Assembly (NCBI GenBank): GCA_964501905.1
Contig: CAZCTW010000002.1
Span: 124,001 to 188,000 of the forward strand
DNA length: 64,000 nt
DNA from: B69-G16 sp964501905
GTDB taxonomy: Archaea > Thermoproteota > Thermoprotei > Thermofilales > B69-G16
Direction of reading: 5' to 3'
Shown here in pieces: positions 24,051 through 33,238 of this stretch; the stretch's first letter is position 1; each line of letters begins with the position of its first letter. The position numbers and the translations under genes are program-made. The notes beneath the pieces are model-generated. The model worked only from the letters and a program-made list of their open reading frames with translations. It made no database searches and had not been told where the DNA came from.

Positions 24051-25892
24051 GTTCCCCGCTCCAGTACACGCGTTTTAGAGCTTCTACGAGCTTCTCCGCT
24101 AGAACGTTGCTGTTAGATACTAGTTTATCGTAATATGCGAGAAAGTTCTTCTTTATATACTCCACTACCTCCTCTGGATGTTTCTCGCCTTTAGCTATTC
24201 GGACAAGCTCGGCTTCCATCTTCCCCCTAACTTCCGGCTCTACTATCTCCGGAACTATAGAGTGGAGCGCCGTCGCTAGAGCCATGCCTAAATTCGTTGG
24301 GATACACCTCTTATTCCTTATTACAAAATCTTCCTAGCGATATTGGTGTGTATATGGTCCTGCATGGTAGCGTCTGTGCCTATTCCATATTTTTTCATCA
24401 ACCTCAATACTTCGGCCTCAGACAGGAAAGGCGGGGGCTTAGTTTCTCGCTCTATGAGCTTTACCGATTCGATTTCTACTAGGTCTCCCTCAAGCACGTA
24501 CGGTAACACGCGTTCTCTAGGTTTCTCGAAGGGGTATATCTTGTAGAATCCCTCTCTTATAATCTTAAGCCCCTCAATTTTAAAATCGTGTCCGCCTATG
24601 TCAACAACTATTTTCTGCTGTTCGACAATTGATTCCCTGCTTAACGTAGCTAGAAAATGCCTGACTATTAAGTCGTACAACTTCCAAGCTTTAACCCCGA
24701 ACTTCTTAACCACGAAGTCGCGTGAAGCTGGCCTTACGGGGTGTATTGGAGGATGGGCTTTATCATCTTCGTCTCCTTGCCTGGGTGAAATCGGCATTCT
24801 AGGTAGCAGGTGTATTCTCACGTAAAGCCCATACTCCGGGTGTTGGCTAAAGTTTCTAGCTATTTCGTTGACGTCTATAGTTGGGGGATATATCGTAGTC
24901 TCGGTTCTCGGGTAGGAGATCAAGCCGTTCTGGTAGAGATCTTCCGCTATGTCGAGGGCTTCCTTAGATCTTATATTTAGAAATCTGCTAGCTCTGCGCT
25001 CGAGCTCCAGCGTGTTTAAAGGCACTGGAGGTAGAATCTCCTTATGCCTATACTCGGCCACCTTCACCACACCTACCTTTTTGTCTCTCACAGTCTCTAG
25101 CACTCTTATTATCTCCTCTTTTTTCTCCAAAGGTCCTTTAGAGTAGGTTAGCTTAACTTTTTCACCTTCGATTAAAGCCTTAGCCTCCAGCGTGTAGAGT
25201 TTTTTCTTTTTAAACTGTTCTCTTTCGATAGCCCTCTTCACCACGAGGTATAGGACGGGAGTTTGACATGGGCCGTAGCTCAGGAATTTTCCACGTGGAA
25301 AGATTCTGGGGTCTTTCTTCTCGACTAGGAGAGTGAGAGCTCTGGTGAAGGCAGCGCCTATGGTTAAGTCCACCTGCATTCTAGCAAAGGCTTTATTCGC
25401 CAACTTAGGATCAGGTTCTTTAAACTTCTCCACAGCTCTCAGTATGTCCTCCTTCGTTACGGCGTTAAACCAAGCTCTTTTAAAACGTATGCGCGGATTA
25501 ACGCTACGCAGTATCTTAATTACCTCAAAGGCTATGCTCTCCCCTTCAACATCAGCGTCTAGAGCCAAGATAACTTCTCTCGCTTTTTTCCCTAATATCC
25601 GCAAAGCTCTGACGTACTTCCCACTACCCTTTCGGATTTTCTGCTGGGGTTTTATGAAGAAGAGTTGTCTAGGGTCTATGCTACGCCACTTGTTATATTC
25701 CTCTGGAAAATCATAGTCCATTAAGTGGCCGCTAACACCTATAGAAGCCCATACCTCTCCATTTCTCTCGAAAAACCTCACAGGAACCCCGCTGATTCTC
25801 TCCACTCTGACACGACCATTGCTTAGAAACTCGGCAAAAGCCTTAGCAACCCCGGGTTTTTCTGCTACAACTAATACGTCGATGCTATTCAT
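24037..25892 (-). CDS. topA: DNA topoisomerase I (type IA), interrupted by a -1 frameshift
   Basis: The main frame (523 residues) has the TOPRIM motif VVAEKPGVAKAFAEFL with ALDADVEGE, and the active-site Tyr in GLISYPRTETTIYPP, so it relaxes negatively supercoiled DNA by single-strand passage. It ends at NIARKIL after the KYGIGTDATMQDHIHTNI motif. The family continues there with a further domain, and that domain is present in another frame from VIRNKRCIPTNLG to the stop at 24,037. Adding one T to the four-T run (24,325-24,328 on the + strand as A) joins them into about 618 residues. No zinc fingers follow, as in several archaeal enzymes. Sequence error or real loss cannot be told apart here. 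Confidence 0.88.
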
Positions 25893-25955
25893 CCTAGGTT
25901 AAAGTAATAAGTTACTCGTTGATAAACACTCCTACACTATGAGTTGAAACACACC

Positions 25956-27101
25956 TTACCTTCTTCCCCTTCTCGTCTCTTTTACCCTCTGCGCCTGCCT
26001 AGCCCGCACGCCGACGTTGAGTATCTTCCTTAGAACGCTATCTATTAGCTTTACGTGGGCGCCCTTCATTCCGAGAAAGGCGCCGAAGTTCGCCTGATCC
26101 ACAACCACCTCTAGATCGGGGCCGGCGAAGTCGACGTCTATTATGTGCTTTCCTATCCATCCAATTGGATGTAACGCGATTATTATAGGCTTTAGATCCA
26201 GCGTTAATTCAACTGCCCTTAGAGTAAGCCCTGTCTCTTTTTCGATTGACTTTATCCTCTCGCCTCCTTTACCGACTAGCCTCCCCAAATAATCCTCTTT
26301 GGATATTATCAAGGCGTCGGGTACGTTTTCTACTTTAAATTTCTCTTTCTCCTTTTTAACATATGCTACAGTTACTATATCCGCATCGGGGGCGTATATG
26401 TAGGAAACATCCAGTATTCTCTGCTCTTCGTCGGTTAGAGGTCTTTTCCTCATCCTAAGCTCTAACGCTAGTTTAACCCCCTTCTTAGCGCCAGGCCTCA
26501 CTATATCTTTTAAGCCGAAGTCTATAACCACCGCCCTCTCCTCCCCTATTAAAAGCTCCCTAGCCAAAGTTGCGCCATCTTTCAAACCTAAAACATCTAC
26601 TCTCTGTAATACGGGATCACCGGCTATAATGAGCTTAGAGTGCTGTCCTAAGCGCATTAAAACCTCTGTCAGCGTCTCGACTGAGACTAGCTGGGCGTCG
26701 TCGAGAAGTATAATAGAATTGTCGAACGTCCTTCCCCTTAAGAAGTGGGGATCGGCTACGATAACCTTGCCCTCGTCGATAAGTCTGTTTATCTCATTTC
26801 TGGAGAGTACGGTCGACATTATGTCGTAGAGATAATCTAGGGCCACTTTATTGTAAATGTCCCCTAACTCAGCAATCGTGTATTCCTTTCCCGTTTTGAC
26901 ATCTATTATCGGCTTAAAAACTATGAATTTTTCATACTTGTCCACTAGCACCATGTCTATGCTGAATATGCTAGCTATGAAGCTCTTTCCCGTCCCCGTG
27001 GGGCCGAACGCCCCCACTAGGTCCACTCTCTCGTTTGCCAACGCGTTTATAAACTGTTTTTGCTTCTCGGTCATGGGTTTTATCTTTTCCAAAATAACCA
27101 T
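25956..27101 (-). CDS. PhoH-like ATPase fused to KH domains
   Basis: A 381-residue protein. Residues 8-210 are a PhoH/RecD-like P-loop ATPase with GPTGTGKS (33-40), Walker B SIILLDDAQ and motif GDPVLQ. Residues 265-310 hold a KH domain with the RNA-binding loop GKGG (YLGRLVGKGGERIKSIEK) and residues 335-375 a second, diverged KH with GMKG. The architecture implies an ATP-dependent RNA remodelling protein. It is probably monocistronic, with the divergent PAC2 gene 128 bases away. Confidence 0.82.
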   Translation of the reverse strand: MVILEKIKPMTEKQKQFINALANERVDLVGAFGPTGTGKSFIASIFSIDMVLVDKYEKFIVFKPIIDVKTGKEYTIAELGDIYNKVALDYLYDIMSTVLSRNEINRLIDEGKVIVADPHFLRGRTFDNSIILLDDAQLVSVETLTEVLMRLGQHSKLIIAGDPVLQRVDVLGLKDGATLARELLIGEERAVVIDFGLKDIVRPGAKKGVKLALELRMRKRPLTDEEQRILDVSYIYAPDADIVTVAYVKKEKEKFKVENVPDALIISKEDYLGRLVGKGGERIKSIEKETGLTLRAVELTLDLKPIIIALHPIGWIGKHIIDVDFAGPDLEVVVDQANFGAFLGMKGAHVKLIDSVLRKILNVGVRARQAQRVKETRRGRR

Positions 27102-27228
27102 ATCGTCTCACCGGAGCTCTAAGCTTTCCGGAGCCTACTAATCCCCTCCTAGATAAAAAGCTTATCTCACTCGCTGAGGTAGACATGAATATATACCTGA
27201 GAAAGACCATAAGAGGCAGTGAAAAGTT

Positions 27229-27957
27229 ATGGATAGGCTCTTCTTAAACGTCAACGCCGAGAAGCTTAGGGGGAAGATCTTCGTAGCTGGCTTTCACGGA
27301 ATAGGTACTGTGGGATGGATAACTGTTAACTTTCTAGCTGATAAGCTAAAAGCTAGGAGAGTGGGAATTATAATTACTGAGAAAATGCCTCCATTCGTCT
27401 CTAGGAAGGAAAAATATATACTAACCCCCTACGAGCTCTACCTCTCCGGAGACTTCCTCTTTTTAAAGTGTAACATGCCGATTACTCCGGAAACTTCGGA
27501 GAAGGTGCTGGGAAAAGTTGCAGAGCTCGCTAGGGAAGGCGCTATAAGAGAAGCTTTTCTAATAGGCGGGCTCGACTCGCGGTTAAAAAGCGAAATGGAC
27601 GATCGTGTACGCTTTGTTCACACTGAGCACTTAACGGAGAACTTACGTAAGAAGATCATTGAGAACGATAAGCTAGCATATTTAGATGAAGGTCTTTACG
27701 TGGTAGGTCCCTTAGCAACTCTACTCGCATATTTTGAAGCTTTTCGTATACCTGCAGTAACTATACTGCCGTACGCTAGGGTGGATAGACCCGACCCTGA
27801 GGCGGCCCTAGAGGCTGTAAGGATCTTCGCCTATGTCTACGGTTTAGAGTTGGATTACTCTGACCTCGTGGAGCAGGTAAACGAGATGGAGAAATGCTTG
27901 AATGAAGTACAGAAGAAGCTTGAAGAGATAAAAGAGAGTAGACTAATCTATATCTAA
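27229..27957 (+). CDS. PAC2 family protein (proteasome assembly chaperone-like)
   Basis: A 242-residue second PAC2 paralogue. It has GFHGIGTVGWITVNFL in place of the usual GLPGLGLVG, followed by LTPYELYLSGDFLF and LIGGLDSRL. The C-terminus is a charged helix (residues 205-240). It may pair with the other PAC2 protein at 1 kb as a hetero-oligomeric chaperone, but this is inferred only from paralogy. Its 3' end overlaps the convergent archaeosine gene by 15 bases. Confidence 0.78.
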   Translation: MDRLFLNVNAEKLRGKIFVAGFHGIGTVGWITVNFLADKLKARRVGIIITEKMPPFVSRKEKYILTPYELYLSGDFLFLKCNMPITPETSEKVLGKVAELAREGAIREAFLIGGLDSRLKSEMDDRVRFVHTEHLTENLRKKIIENDKLAYLDEGLYVVGPLATLLAYFEAFRIPAVTILPYARVDRPDPEAALEAVRIFAYVYGLELDYSDLVEQVNEMEKCLNEVQKKLEEIKESRLIYI

Positions 27958-29556
27958 CCTTGCTATCTTGTTTAAAAACTCCTCTCCCGATTCTCTGTTT
28001 TTAACTTTGGACAGAGGATAGGCCACGACGCGGAGCGAGGGTATTTTAAGCTTCAAACTTTCGATTCTTCCGCTCGGAATCTTTACAAGTTCGCTATCCT
28101 CAATCAGGATTACCTTCTTGTAGCAACTTGAAAAACGCTCTAGGTATTTTGCTAAATTTTCGGCGGCTATCCCTTCCGGGTCGCCTCTCAGCAATATGCT
28201 CGAGTTATACTGGGAGAGGGGGTATACCTCGGATAATTCTGTAGGAACTATTCCAAATATAGGGGAATAGATAACTAGGTGATAAGGCAGGTTTCTCTCC
28301 TTTATCAGCTCGTAAATAAAGGATATAGGACCGAACCTCGTGTACGGCTTCTCCCTCGTTTCAGGTAAAAGCAATAGAACTTCCTTGCTAGGCGGCGCGT
28401 ACCTCTCGTCTAAGCGTTTGGTATGCCTATAGACCTCTGGACGCCACAGCGACGTAATAGAGGAGAAATTTAACCCACGCACGGGCTGCCTAGTAACCGG
28501 GTGACATTTCTCTAAGTAATCTACATATCTCCTTAATCGACAGAGAGCGTCCATGAGAGCGGGTTGACGAGAAGCTTTCTCCTCGAGAAGCTCCCATAAC
28601 CAACCCTCATGAATCGCCTGTTTTATCGTTTTTATCTCCCTTTGCAAGACATAGAGATTATGAATAGCGATCTTCCGCTCAAGCTCCTCTCTAGGCATAT
28701 CTTTCAAGTCTTCAATGCTATACTTTGAACATACCGGGCACTCGCAGGGAAGCTCCCTCAACCTATCGAACCGAATAATTCCGTGACTAGTCATATACCT
28801 TAAATCTCTAGCATATAGAACATAGGAGGCGGAGTCAAAGAGATCTACTCCCAAAGCAGCGGCTAGGGGGAGCATTACTGGATTTCCGCCGCCGAAAAGA
28901 TGCACAGGCTTGTTAGGCGGCAAATGACACTTAGCCGCGACTACGGCATCCACTACGGTCGTAAAAGTGTATTGCTCCATTAACTGCGTATATCCTCCAA
29001 TAGCGTAGACGTCAAAATCTAAGACTGAAAGCTTCTCAGCGGAATACTCGACTAGATCTATGTAGATTCCGCCCTGTACAGGTCCGACTAAGAGCATGTT
29101 GTCAGGTTTTTCCTTAATGGCTTTCTCTGCCCGCCTTAAAGTCTCCTTCACCCTCTCCACCGCTTCCTCCCTAGAAATACCGGGTGGCGTCGGGAGGTCG
29201 AGTATTACGCCTATATCCGAGCCTATGGATTTCTCGAATTCTAAGATTTCCTCTGGGGTAACTTCTATTCTGCCGTAAACCATGAGCTGATACGCGCCGG
29301 AATCAGTCATAATTGGTTTTTCAACGCCTAGTATCTTGTGTACACCAAGTTCTACAGCTAGATCCCCGTAGTGCCTCTTGATTATATAGGCGTTTGTCAT
29401 TAGTAGAGGAAAGCCTATTTCGATTATGGAGGATGGAGGGATTATATTCTTCGCTGGATTAACCACTGGAGCTATAGCTGGAGTCTCTATCTTGCCGTGT
29501 CTAGTTTCTATGACTCCTATTCTCCCGGCCAAATCCTTCTCTAAAATCTCGAACAT
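27943..29556 (-). CDS. tgtA: Archaeosine tRNA-guanine transglycosylase
   Basis: A 537-residue enzyme that swaps guanine 15 of the tRNA D-loop for preQ0, the first committed step to archaeosine. The catalytic region shows MTDSGAYQLM with the nucleophile-type Asp, VGPVQGGIY and DLFDSASYVLYARD, and the zinc site CECPVC plus a downstream His (AIHNLY). The C-terminal 180 residues form the archaeal accessory domain; there is no clear PUA domain at the end, so a separate PUA protein may supply it. The SmAP3 gene lies 9 bases upstream in the same orientation. Confidence 0.93.
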   Translation of the reverse strand: MFEILEKDLAGRIGVIETRHGKIETPAIAPVVNPAKNIIPPSSIIEIGFPLLMTNAYIIKRHYGDLAVELGVHKILGVEKPIMTDSGAYQLMVYGRIEVTPEEILEFEKSIGSDIGVILDLPTPPGISREEAVERVKETLRRAEKAIKEKPDNMLLVGPVQGGIYIDLVEYSAEKLSVLDFDVYAIGGYTQLMEQYTFTTVVDAVVAAKCHLPPNKPVHLFGGGNPVMLPLAAALGVDLFDSASYVLYARDLRYMTSHGIIRFDRLRELPCECPVCSKYSIEDLKDMPREELERKIAIHNLYVLQREIKTIKQAIHEGWLWELLEEKASRQPALMDALCRLRRYVDYLEKCHPVTRQPVRGLNFSSITSLWRPEVYRHTKRLDERYAPPSKEVLLLLPETREKPYTRFGPISFIYELIKERNLPYHLVIYSPIFGIVPTELSEVYPLSQYNSSILLRGDPEGIAAENLAKYLERFSSCYKKVILIEDSELVKIPSGRIESLKLKIPSLRVVAYPLSKVKNRESGEEFLNKIARLDID

Positions 29557-29564
29557 GGCCTATC

Positions 29565-30014
29565 TTACTGAGCTTTCTTAGCTTTAGCTTTCGCGATAAA
29601 ATCATCAAATATGTCCTTTACCCTCTCGGCAACAGGACCTGAACCTTCTACCCCCCGCTCCGTAACTCTAATCCTATCCATAACGACTATAACTCTAGAC
29701 TCTGGATAATATTTCACCATTTTTGGAAAACGCTCTTCTAGCCTCCTAGCGAGCTCACCAAGGTCTAGAGGTTCTTCTATGAGGAATATCTCCGAGATAA
29801 CATCTCCATAGAGTATAATCCTACTATATTCGTTACCCGCGGAATCCTTAGCATCCGATAGAACTATGCTGTAGTTGGTCGACTCATAGCCAACTAGCTT
29901 ACCGCTGTATTCTCTTCCATCCCTAGTTCTGACAGCCACCAGTTTATCGACCATCGCCGAAAACTCAGCGGTGAAACGTCTCGATGGAATATCTATTATG
30001 CTCAAACTTAACAC
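29565..30014 (-). CDS. Sm-like archaeal protein SmAP3
   Basis: A 149-residue protein. Residues 12-78 form an Sm fold (VAVRTRDGREYSGKLVGYE, then IILYGDVISEIFLIEE) and residues 80-149 a C-terminal alpha/beta extension ending in a Lys/Ala tail. This two-domain form is the SmAP3 type. Sm-like rings bind U-rich RNA. It is the first gene of a unit with the archaeosine transglycosylase gene, 9 bases apart. Confidence 0.85.
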   Translation of the reverse strand: MLSLSIIDIPSRRFTAEFSAMVDKLVAVRTRDGREYSGKLVGYESTNYSIVLSDAKDSAGNEYSRIILYGDVISEIFLIEEPLDLGELARRLEERFPKMVKYYPESRVIVVMDRIRVTERGVEGSGPVAERVKDIFDDFIAKAKAKKAQ

Positions 30015-30120
30015 CTCTGTGCTAAATATCTAACTTGAACATAAATTTATCGAACTCCTACGCAACCGATAAATAGAAGAAAAACAAAGACTAACTGAGT
30101 CCTATTAGTAGGGATAGCCG

Positions 30121-30483
30121 ATGGTTTATCGAGTTGAGAAAATAGAAAAACACCCCTACGAGGATATCTACACGATAGTTTTCTCGAAAAACGGAACTAA
30201 GATATCGGCCGAGATACCCTCAATCCTATTCGAGGAATTAGACGTAGACCCTGAGAAAATTTCAGAAGCCGAAGTACTAGTAAGCGGGGAAAAACCCGAT
30301 CTAGAGCCTTGGGACATAGTCATGAGAGCTACAGTATTCGAAGTAAGGAAAGAGGAAGAAAAGGAAGTTATCTACGCATCCGCAGGAGGACTTCAGATAA
30401 GGGTTCAAAATCCCGAGTCTAGCACCCTCGCTGAAAAAGAGAAAATATACATAGCTTTTAAACTCAAAACACGTAAAGCTTAA
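30121..30483 (+). CDS. rpo8: DNA-directed RNA polymerase subunit Rpo8 (RpoG)
   Basis: A 120-residue protein resembling the Sulfolobus Rpo8/RpoG subunit, homologous to eukaryotic Rpb8. The shared features are the order of strands with AEIPSILFEEL, PWDIVMRATVFEV and the characteristic ASAGGLQIRV. This subunit occurs in Crenarchaeota and Korarchaeota but not in Euryarchaeota, so it is a useful clue to the group. It lies 34 bases before a small gene of unknown function on the same strand. Confidence 0.8.
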   Translation: MVYRVEKIEKHPYEDIYTIVFSKNGTKISAEIPSILFEELDVDPEKISEAEVLVSGEKPDLEPWDIVMRATVFEVRKEEEKEVIYASAGGLQIRVQNPESSTLAEKEKIYIAFKLKTRKA

Positions 30484-30517
30484 GTTAACCTCTAACCCAT
30501 CAATATCTAGTGATTTC

Positions 30518-30805
30518 ATGCTGACACACAGCGATATACTCAAGATAAGAGATTGGGCAGAGAAAAACAATGCTAAAATAGTGTTCAAATTTAAGAATTA
30601 TCCATACACGCTTGTAATAGAAAAAATGATTAAATCTCAAGATTTAAACGAGAGAACAGTAGAATGGGTGCGGGCTTTTGGCACGAAACGCCCTCACCAA
30701 GTTGTAGTCAGTTTCTCCCTAGAGGAAATAACGATAAAATATAGAGATACGGGTGAAGAGGAAAAGATAAGAAGTCTAAAGCAATTAATGGAAAAAATAG
30801 CTTAA
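30518..30805 (+). CDS. Small hypothetical protein next to rpo8
   Basis: A 95-residue soluble protein with a mixed alpha/beta pattern and no Cys. I cannot assign a family. It lies 34 bases downstream of rpo8 and probably shares its transcript, and is followed by a C/D sRNA candidate and tRNA-Asn. It could be an RNA or polymerase accessory factor, judging only by position. Confidence 0.6.
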   Translation: MLTHSDILKIRDWAEKNNAKIVFKFKNYPYTLVIEKMIKSQDLNERTVEWVRAFGTKRPHQVVVSFSLEEITIKYRDTGEEEKIRSLKQLMEKIA

Positions 30806-30811
30806 TACTCA

Positions 30812-30868
30812 TAGGATGATGAATGCACGTCAGAATGATATATGATTAGATTGGTCTTTGCTGACTAA
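30812..30868 (+). ncRNA. C/D box sRNA candidate
   Basis: Box C ATGATGA (30,816-30,822), a C'-like ATGATTA and box D CTGA (30,861-30,864) span 49 bases. The guide before D is GATTGGTCTTTG (12 bases). The D' box is not canonical (CAGA). Short terminal pairing TAG/CTA flanks C and D. Located between the small gene and tRNA-Asn. Confidence 0.5.
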
Positions 30869-30906
30869 CCATTAAATTAATAAGACCATCCATTTAATCA
30901 TATAAC

Positions 30907-31014
30907 GCCGGGGTAGCTCAGCCTGGAAGATTCAAAATCCAAGAGCGTCCGGCTGTTAAAGGCGTCCCCCCTACAGGAACCGGACGGTCCCGGGTTCGAA
31001 TCCCGGCCCCGGCG
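30907..31014 (+). tRNA. tRNA-Asn(GTT) with two introns
   Basis: Acceptor GCCGGGG/CCCCGGC with G73, T arm CCGGG-TTCGAAT-CCCGG. Anticodon GTT stands at 30,955-30,957. A 20-base intron at the canonical 37/38 site (30,959-30,978) has central helix CTGT/ACAG, bulges TA|A and GA|A, and anticodon stem TCCGG/CCGGA outside. The D loop also holds a 14-base insert (30,930-30,943) with central helix TGGA/TCCA and bulges AG|A and AG|A; removing it gives the normal loop AGCCTGGAA before GAGC. The mature RNA is 74 bases. No CCA is encoded. Confidence 0.85.
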
Positions 31015-31131
31015 ATAACTCTCCTTATGATCGTTTTGCCGGTTTTATCCACGAGTTAGCCTATACCTCGCCTGAAGAATATTGAAATATTTATTTGGGA
31101 TTTTGATAGGAAGCTCGGCTTAAAGCGTGGT

Positions 31132-32064
31132 ATGATGATTCTCGTTGGCGGAGTTGGGGGAGGAGGAGATAGCGCCGGAGCTCTGTCTCTAGCATTGTAC
31201 GTGAGAAAAAAGCTAGGGGAAAAGGTAGCGATACTAGGTATGGTGAGAGCTCGCGTCAAAAACATCGAGAAGCCAAAGCGCGTAATTAAAGGTATAATTG
31301 AGGTAAAAGCGGAGACTTGGGCGTCGGGTAGATTCTTCGAGCCCCACATAGCCTCCCTTGGCTGGGAGACGTACGTGGTCTGCCTCGAGGAAAACCTTGA
31401 CGATATTTTGGAGGGGCTAGAAGTTCTCGTAGAGGAGAAAAGTGTTAAGCATATTGTAAGCATTGATTTTGGCGGAGACGTCATTGTTAGGGGCGATGAA
31501 CCAGACCTTGGGAGTCCTGTAAGCGATGCTGTCGGTTTAGCTGTACTAGCCGAGGCAAAGGAAAAACTCGGCTTAAACACGGTTTTAGGCGTTGGCAATC
31601 TCGGGGCCGAGTTTGGGGGAGTAATACCTATGCCCCTCTTAGTGGAGAATTTACAGGAAATAGCGGCGGCGGGCGGGTACTACGGCGCATACAAGCCGCC
31701 AAGAGAGGTCTTATCTGAATTCTTTATGTGCGCGGAGTATCTCCGTAAAAGAGTTCCTTCTTTCATGCTGAACGTATACCTTGACGCTCTCAAAGGCAGG
31801 TTTGGCGAAAATAAGTATAGGGTTGCATATTTTAATGGCGTATTCAGAGTCGAGCCGCATCATGGGTTTATTTTCATGGTGGACCCTGTTAAGGCGTGCT
31901 CTCTCAATACTTTATGTGCAGTCGCTCGTAGGAGGAGAAATATTAAAGCTGTAGAGAAAGCCGCAAGATGTAGGAAAGTTAGGAGAAGGAAGGGAGTCAT
32001 TAATTGGAGAAAAGCTCTTGAAAGACTATTGAAAAAGAGGTGGAGCCCTAAGATGCTTAAATAG
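31132..32064 (+). CDS. DUF1152 domain protein
   Basis: A 310-residue protein with the glycine-rich start ILVGGVGGGGDSAGA, VSIDFGGDVIVRGDEPDLGSP near residue 115 and GVGNLGAEFGGVIP near 150, which are DUF1152 marks. The family has an uncharacterised alpha/beta fold with nucleotide-like loops. The C-terminus is very basic (CRKVRRRKG and KKRWSPK), suggesting contact with nucleic acid. The first or second Met may be used. Confidence 0.78.
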   Translation: MMILVGGVGGGGDSAGALSLALYVRKKLGEKVAILGMVRARVKNIEKPKRVIKGIIEVKAETWASGRFFEPHIASLGWETYVVCLEENLDDILEGLEVLVEEKSVKHIVSIDFGGDVIVRGDEPDLGSPVSDAVGLAVLAEAKEKLGLNTVLGVGNLGAEFGGVIPMPLLVENLQEIAAAGGYYGAYKPPREVLSEFFMCAEYLRKRVPSFMLNVYLDALKGRFGENKYRVAYFNGVFRVEPHHGFIFMVDPVKACSLNTLCAVARRRRNIKAVEKAARCRKVRRRKGVINWRKALERLLKKRWSPKMLK

Positions 32065-32100
32065 CTTAAATCTCCTCTAGAGAAGAGGAACCGATTTATA

Positions 32101-32157
32101 AAGCTCGGTGCAAATTGGCTTCATCATTTTCAGAGAGGTCCCTTCTCGTCATTGCCT
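32101..32157 (-). ncRNA. C/D box sRNA candidate (minus strand)
   Basis: Read on the minus strand: box C ATGACGA, guide GAAGGGACCTCT, box D' CTGA, two bases, box C' ATGATGA, guide AGCCAATTTGCA, box D CCGA; 48 bases from C to D. Flanking AGGC/GCTT can close the terminal stem. All four boxes and both 12-base guides have archaeal spacing. It lies in the 176-base gap between DUF1152 and ZPR1 genes. The rRNA targets are not determined. Confidence 0.7.
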
Positions 32158-32240
32158 AGGTAAAATTATCGACGGGGCTTAAAATTTCTTTATGCTATTG
32201 AAGGACGGGCGATTAGCGGGTATATGGGTATTCGTAGGCT

Positions 32241-32798
32241 TTAGCTTCCCCCAACGTGTTCTCTAATTACCTTGCCCGCGGAAGCTATCACATCGCTAAG
32301 TCCTATCGGATCGTCTATTACGATAGTCAACTCTCCCTCTCCCCTTTTAAACCTCTCTATAAGTCGTTTAAGCTCTTCAACTCTAGAGACTGTCTCGCCG
32401 CCTCCTTCAAGTACTTTTATTCTCTCGACAGCGTCTTCTATCCTGCCTAGCAACCCCTCGACGTTCGTTACGAAGAAAGGGGCGTCTACGCCGGGATCTA
32501 TCACCGCTTCCAGCTCCGGTATGTAGATTGTAGCCGTACCGGTTCTCACTATTCTCGCGTATAAATCCTCTTCACTGCTTACTTTGAAAACTACAATTTT
32601 TCTCTTTTTAGGGTTGAGTGGCACCATTTCAGCTCTCTTGTAGCCGCAATTCTTACAGAGCCTTGAGACTATTAAAGTCCTCCCTAGGTAAGGCTGTAAG
32701 TGTACAGCTTCTCTCACTTCTAGAGCTTTCTTTCCGCAAATCGGGCAGGTTTCTATGTAGCTCGCCTCGTGCTCTACATACACGGTTTTACTCTCCAT
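32241..32798 (-). CDS. ZPR1-type zinc finger protein
   Basis: A 185-residue archaeal ZPR1 domain protein. The zinc knuckles are CPICGKKA and CKNCGYKRAEM, followed by the beta-rich ZPR1 domain. In eukaryotes ZPR1 is a chaperone for elongation factor 1A; archaeal proteins carry one repeat. I start at the ATG at 32,798, preceded by gggga, rather than the upstream ATG which adds nine residues. The Sjogren/autoantigen-p27-like gene is divergent 82 bases away. Confidence 0.85.
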   Translation of the reverse strand: MESKTVYVEHEASYIETCPICGKKALEVREAVHLQPYLGRTLIVSRLCKNCGYKRAEMVPLNPKKRKIVVFKVSSEEDLYARIVRTGTATIYIPELEAVIDPGVDAPFFVTNVEGLLGRIEDAVERIKVLEGGGETVSRVEELKRLIERFKRGEGELTIVIDDPIGLSDVIASAGKVIREHVGGS

Positions 32799-32880
32799 GT
32801 AGATCCCCGGGTTATTCCTGCACATAACATTAAAAATAATATTCGGGCTATTTTAAAGCAGATATAGAAAGCTGTACGGT

Positions 32881-33237
32881 GTGAGTTTGGGGGAAGAAAA
32901 ACTGATAAAGAAAATGGCCGAGCTGTTAAAAGACGGCTCAACTATGCTAGACAAGTCCTGTCCCGTCTGCAATACGCCGCTCTTCCAGCTGAAGACTGGA
33001 GAGATTATATGCCCTAAATGTAATAAAAGAGTGTTTATAGTGAGTAGCGAGGCGGAAGAGGCTAGAGTTTTCAGCGAATTGGCAGTGAGTGGTTTAGAAA
33101 GAACTATTGCAGCTAAGCTTAACGAGCTGGATTCTAGGCTTAGATATGTAGACGACCTAGAGGAGCTCCGGTTGATAACGGCTATTTTGATAGGTTTACT
33201 CGACGCCTTAGAGAAAATTAGAAAGTTATCGAGATAA
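32881..33237 (+). CDS. Autoantigen p27 (SSSCA1)-family zinc ribbon protein
   Basis: A 118-residue archaeal homologue of Sjogren's syndrome/scleroderma autoantigen 1 (COG1645). The zinc ribbon is CPVCNTPLFQLKTGE with CPKCNKRVF following at residues 27-52; the rest is helical. The function is unknown; the family is widespread in archaea. It is coupled to the nucleotidyltransferase gene (1 base apart), suggesting joint translation. Start GTG at 32,881 after a short leader. Confidence 0.78.
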   Translation: MSLGEEKLIKKMAELLKDGSTMLDKSCPVCNTPLFQLKTGEIICPKCNKRVFIVSSEAEEARVFSELAVSGLERTIAAKLNELDSRLRYVDDLEELRLITAILIGLLDALEKIRKLSR

Positions 33238-33238
33238 A

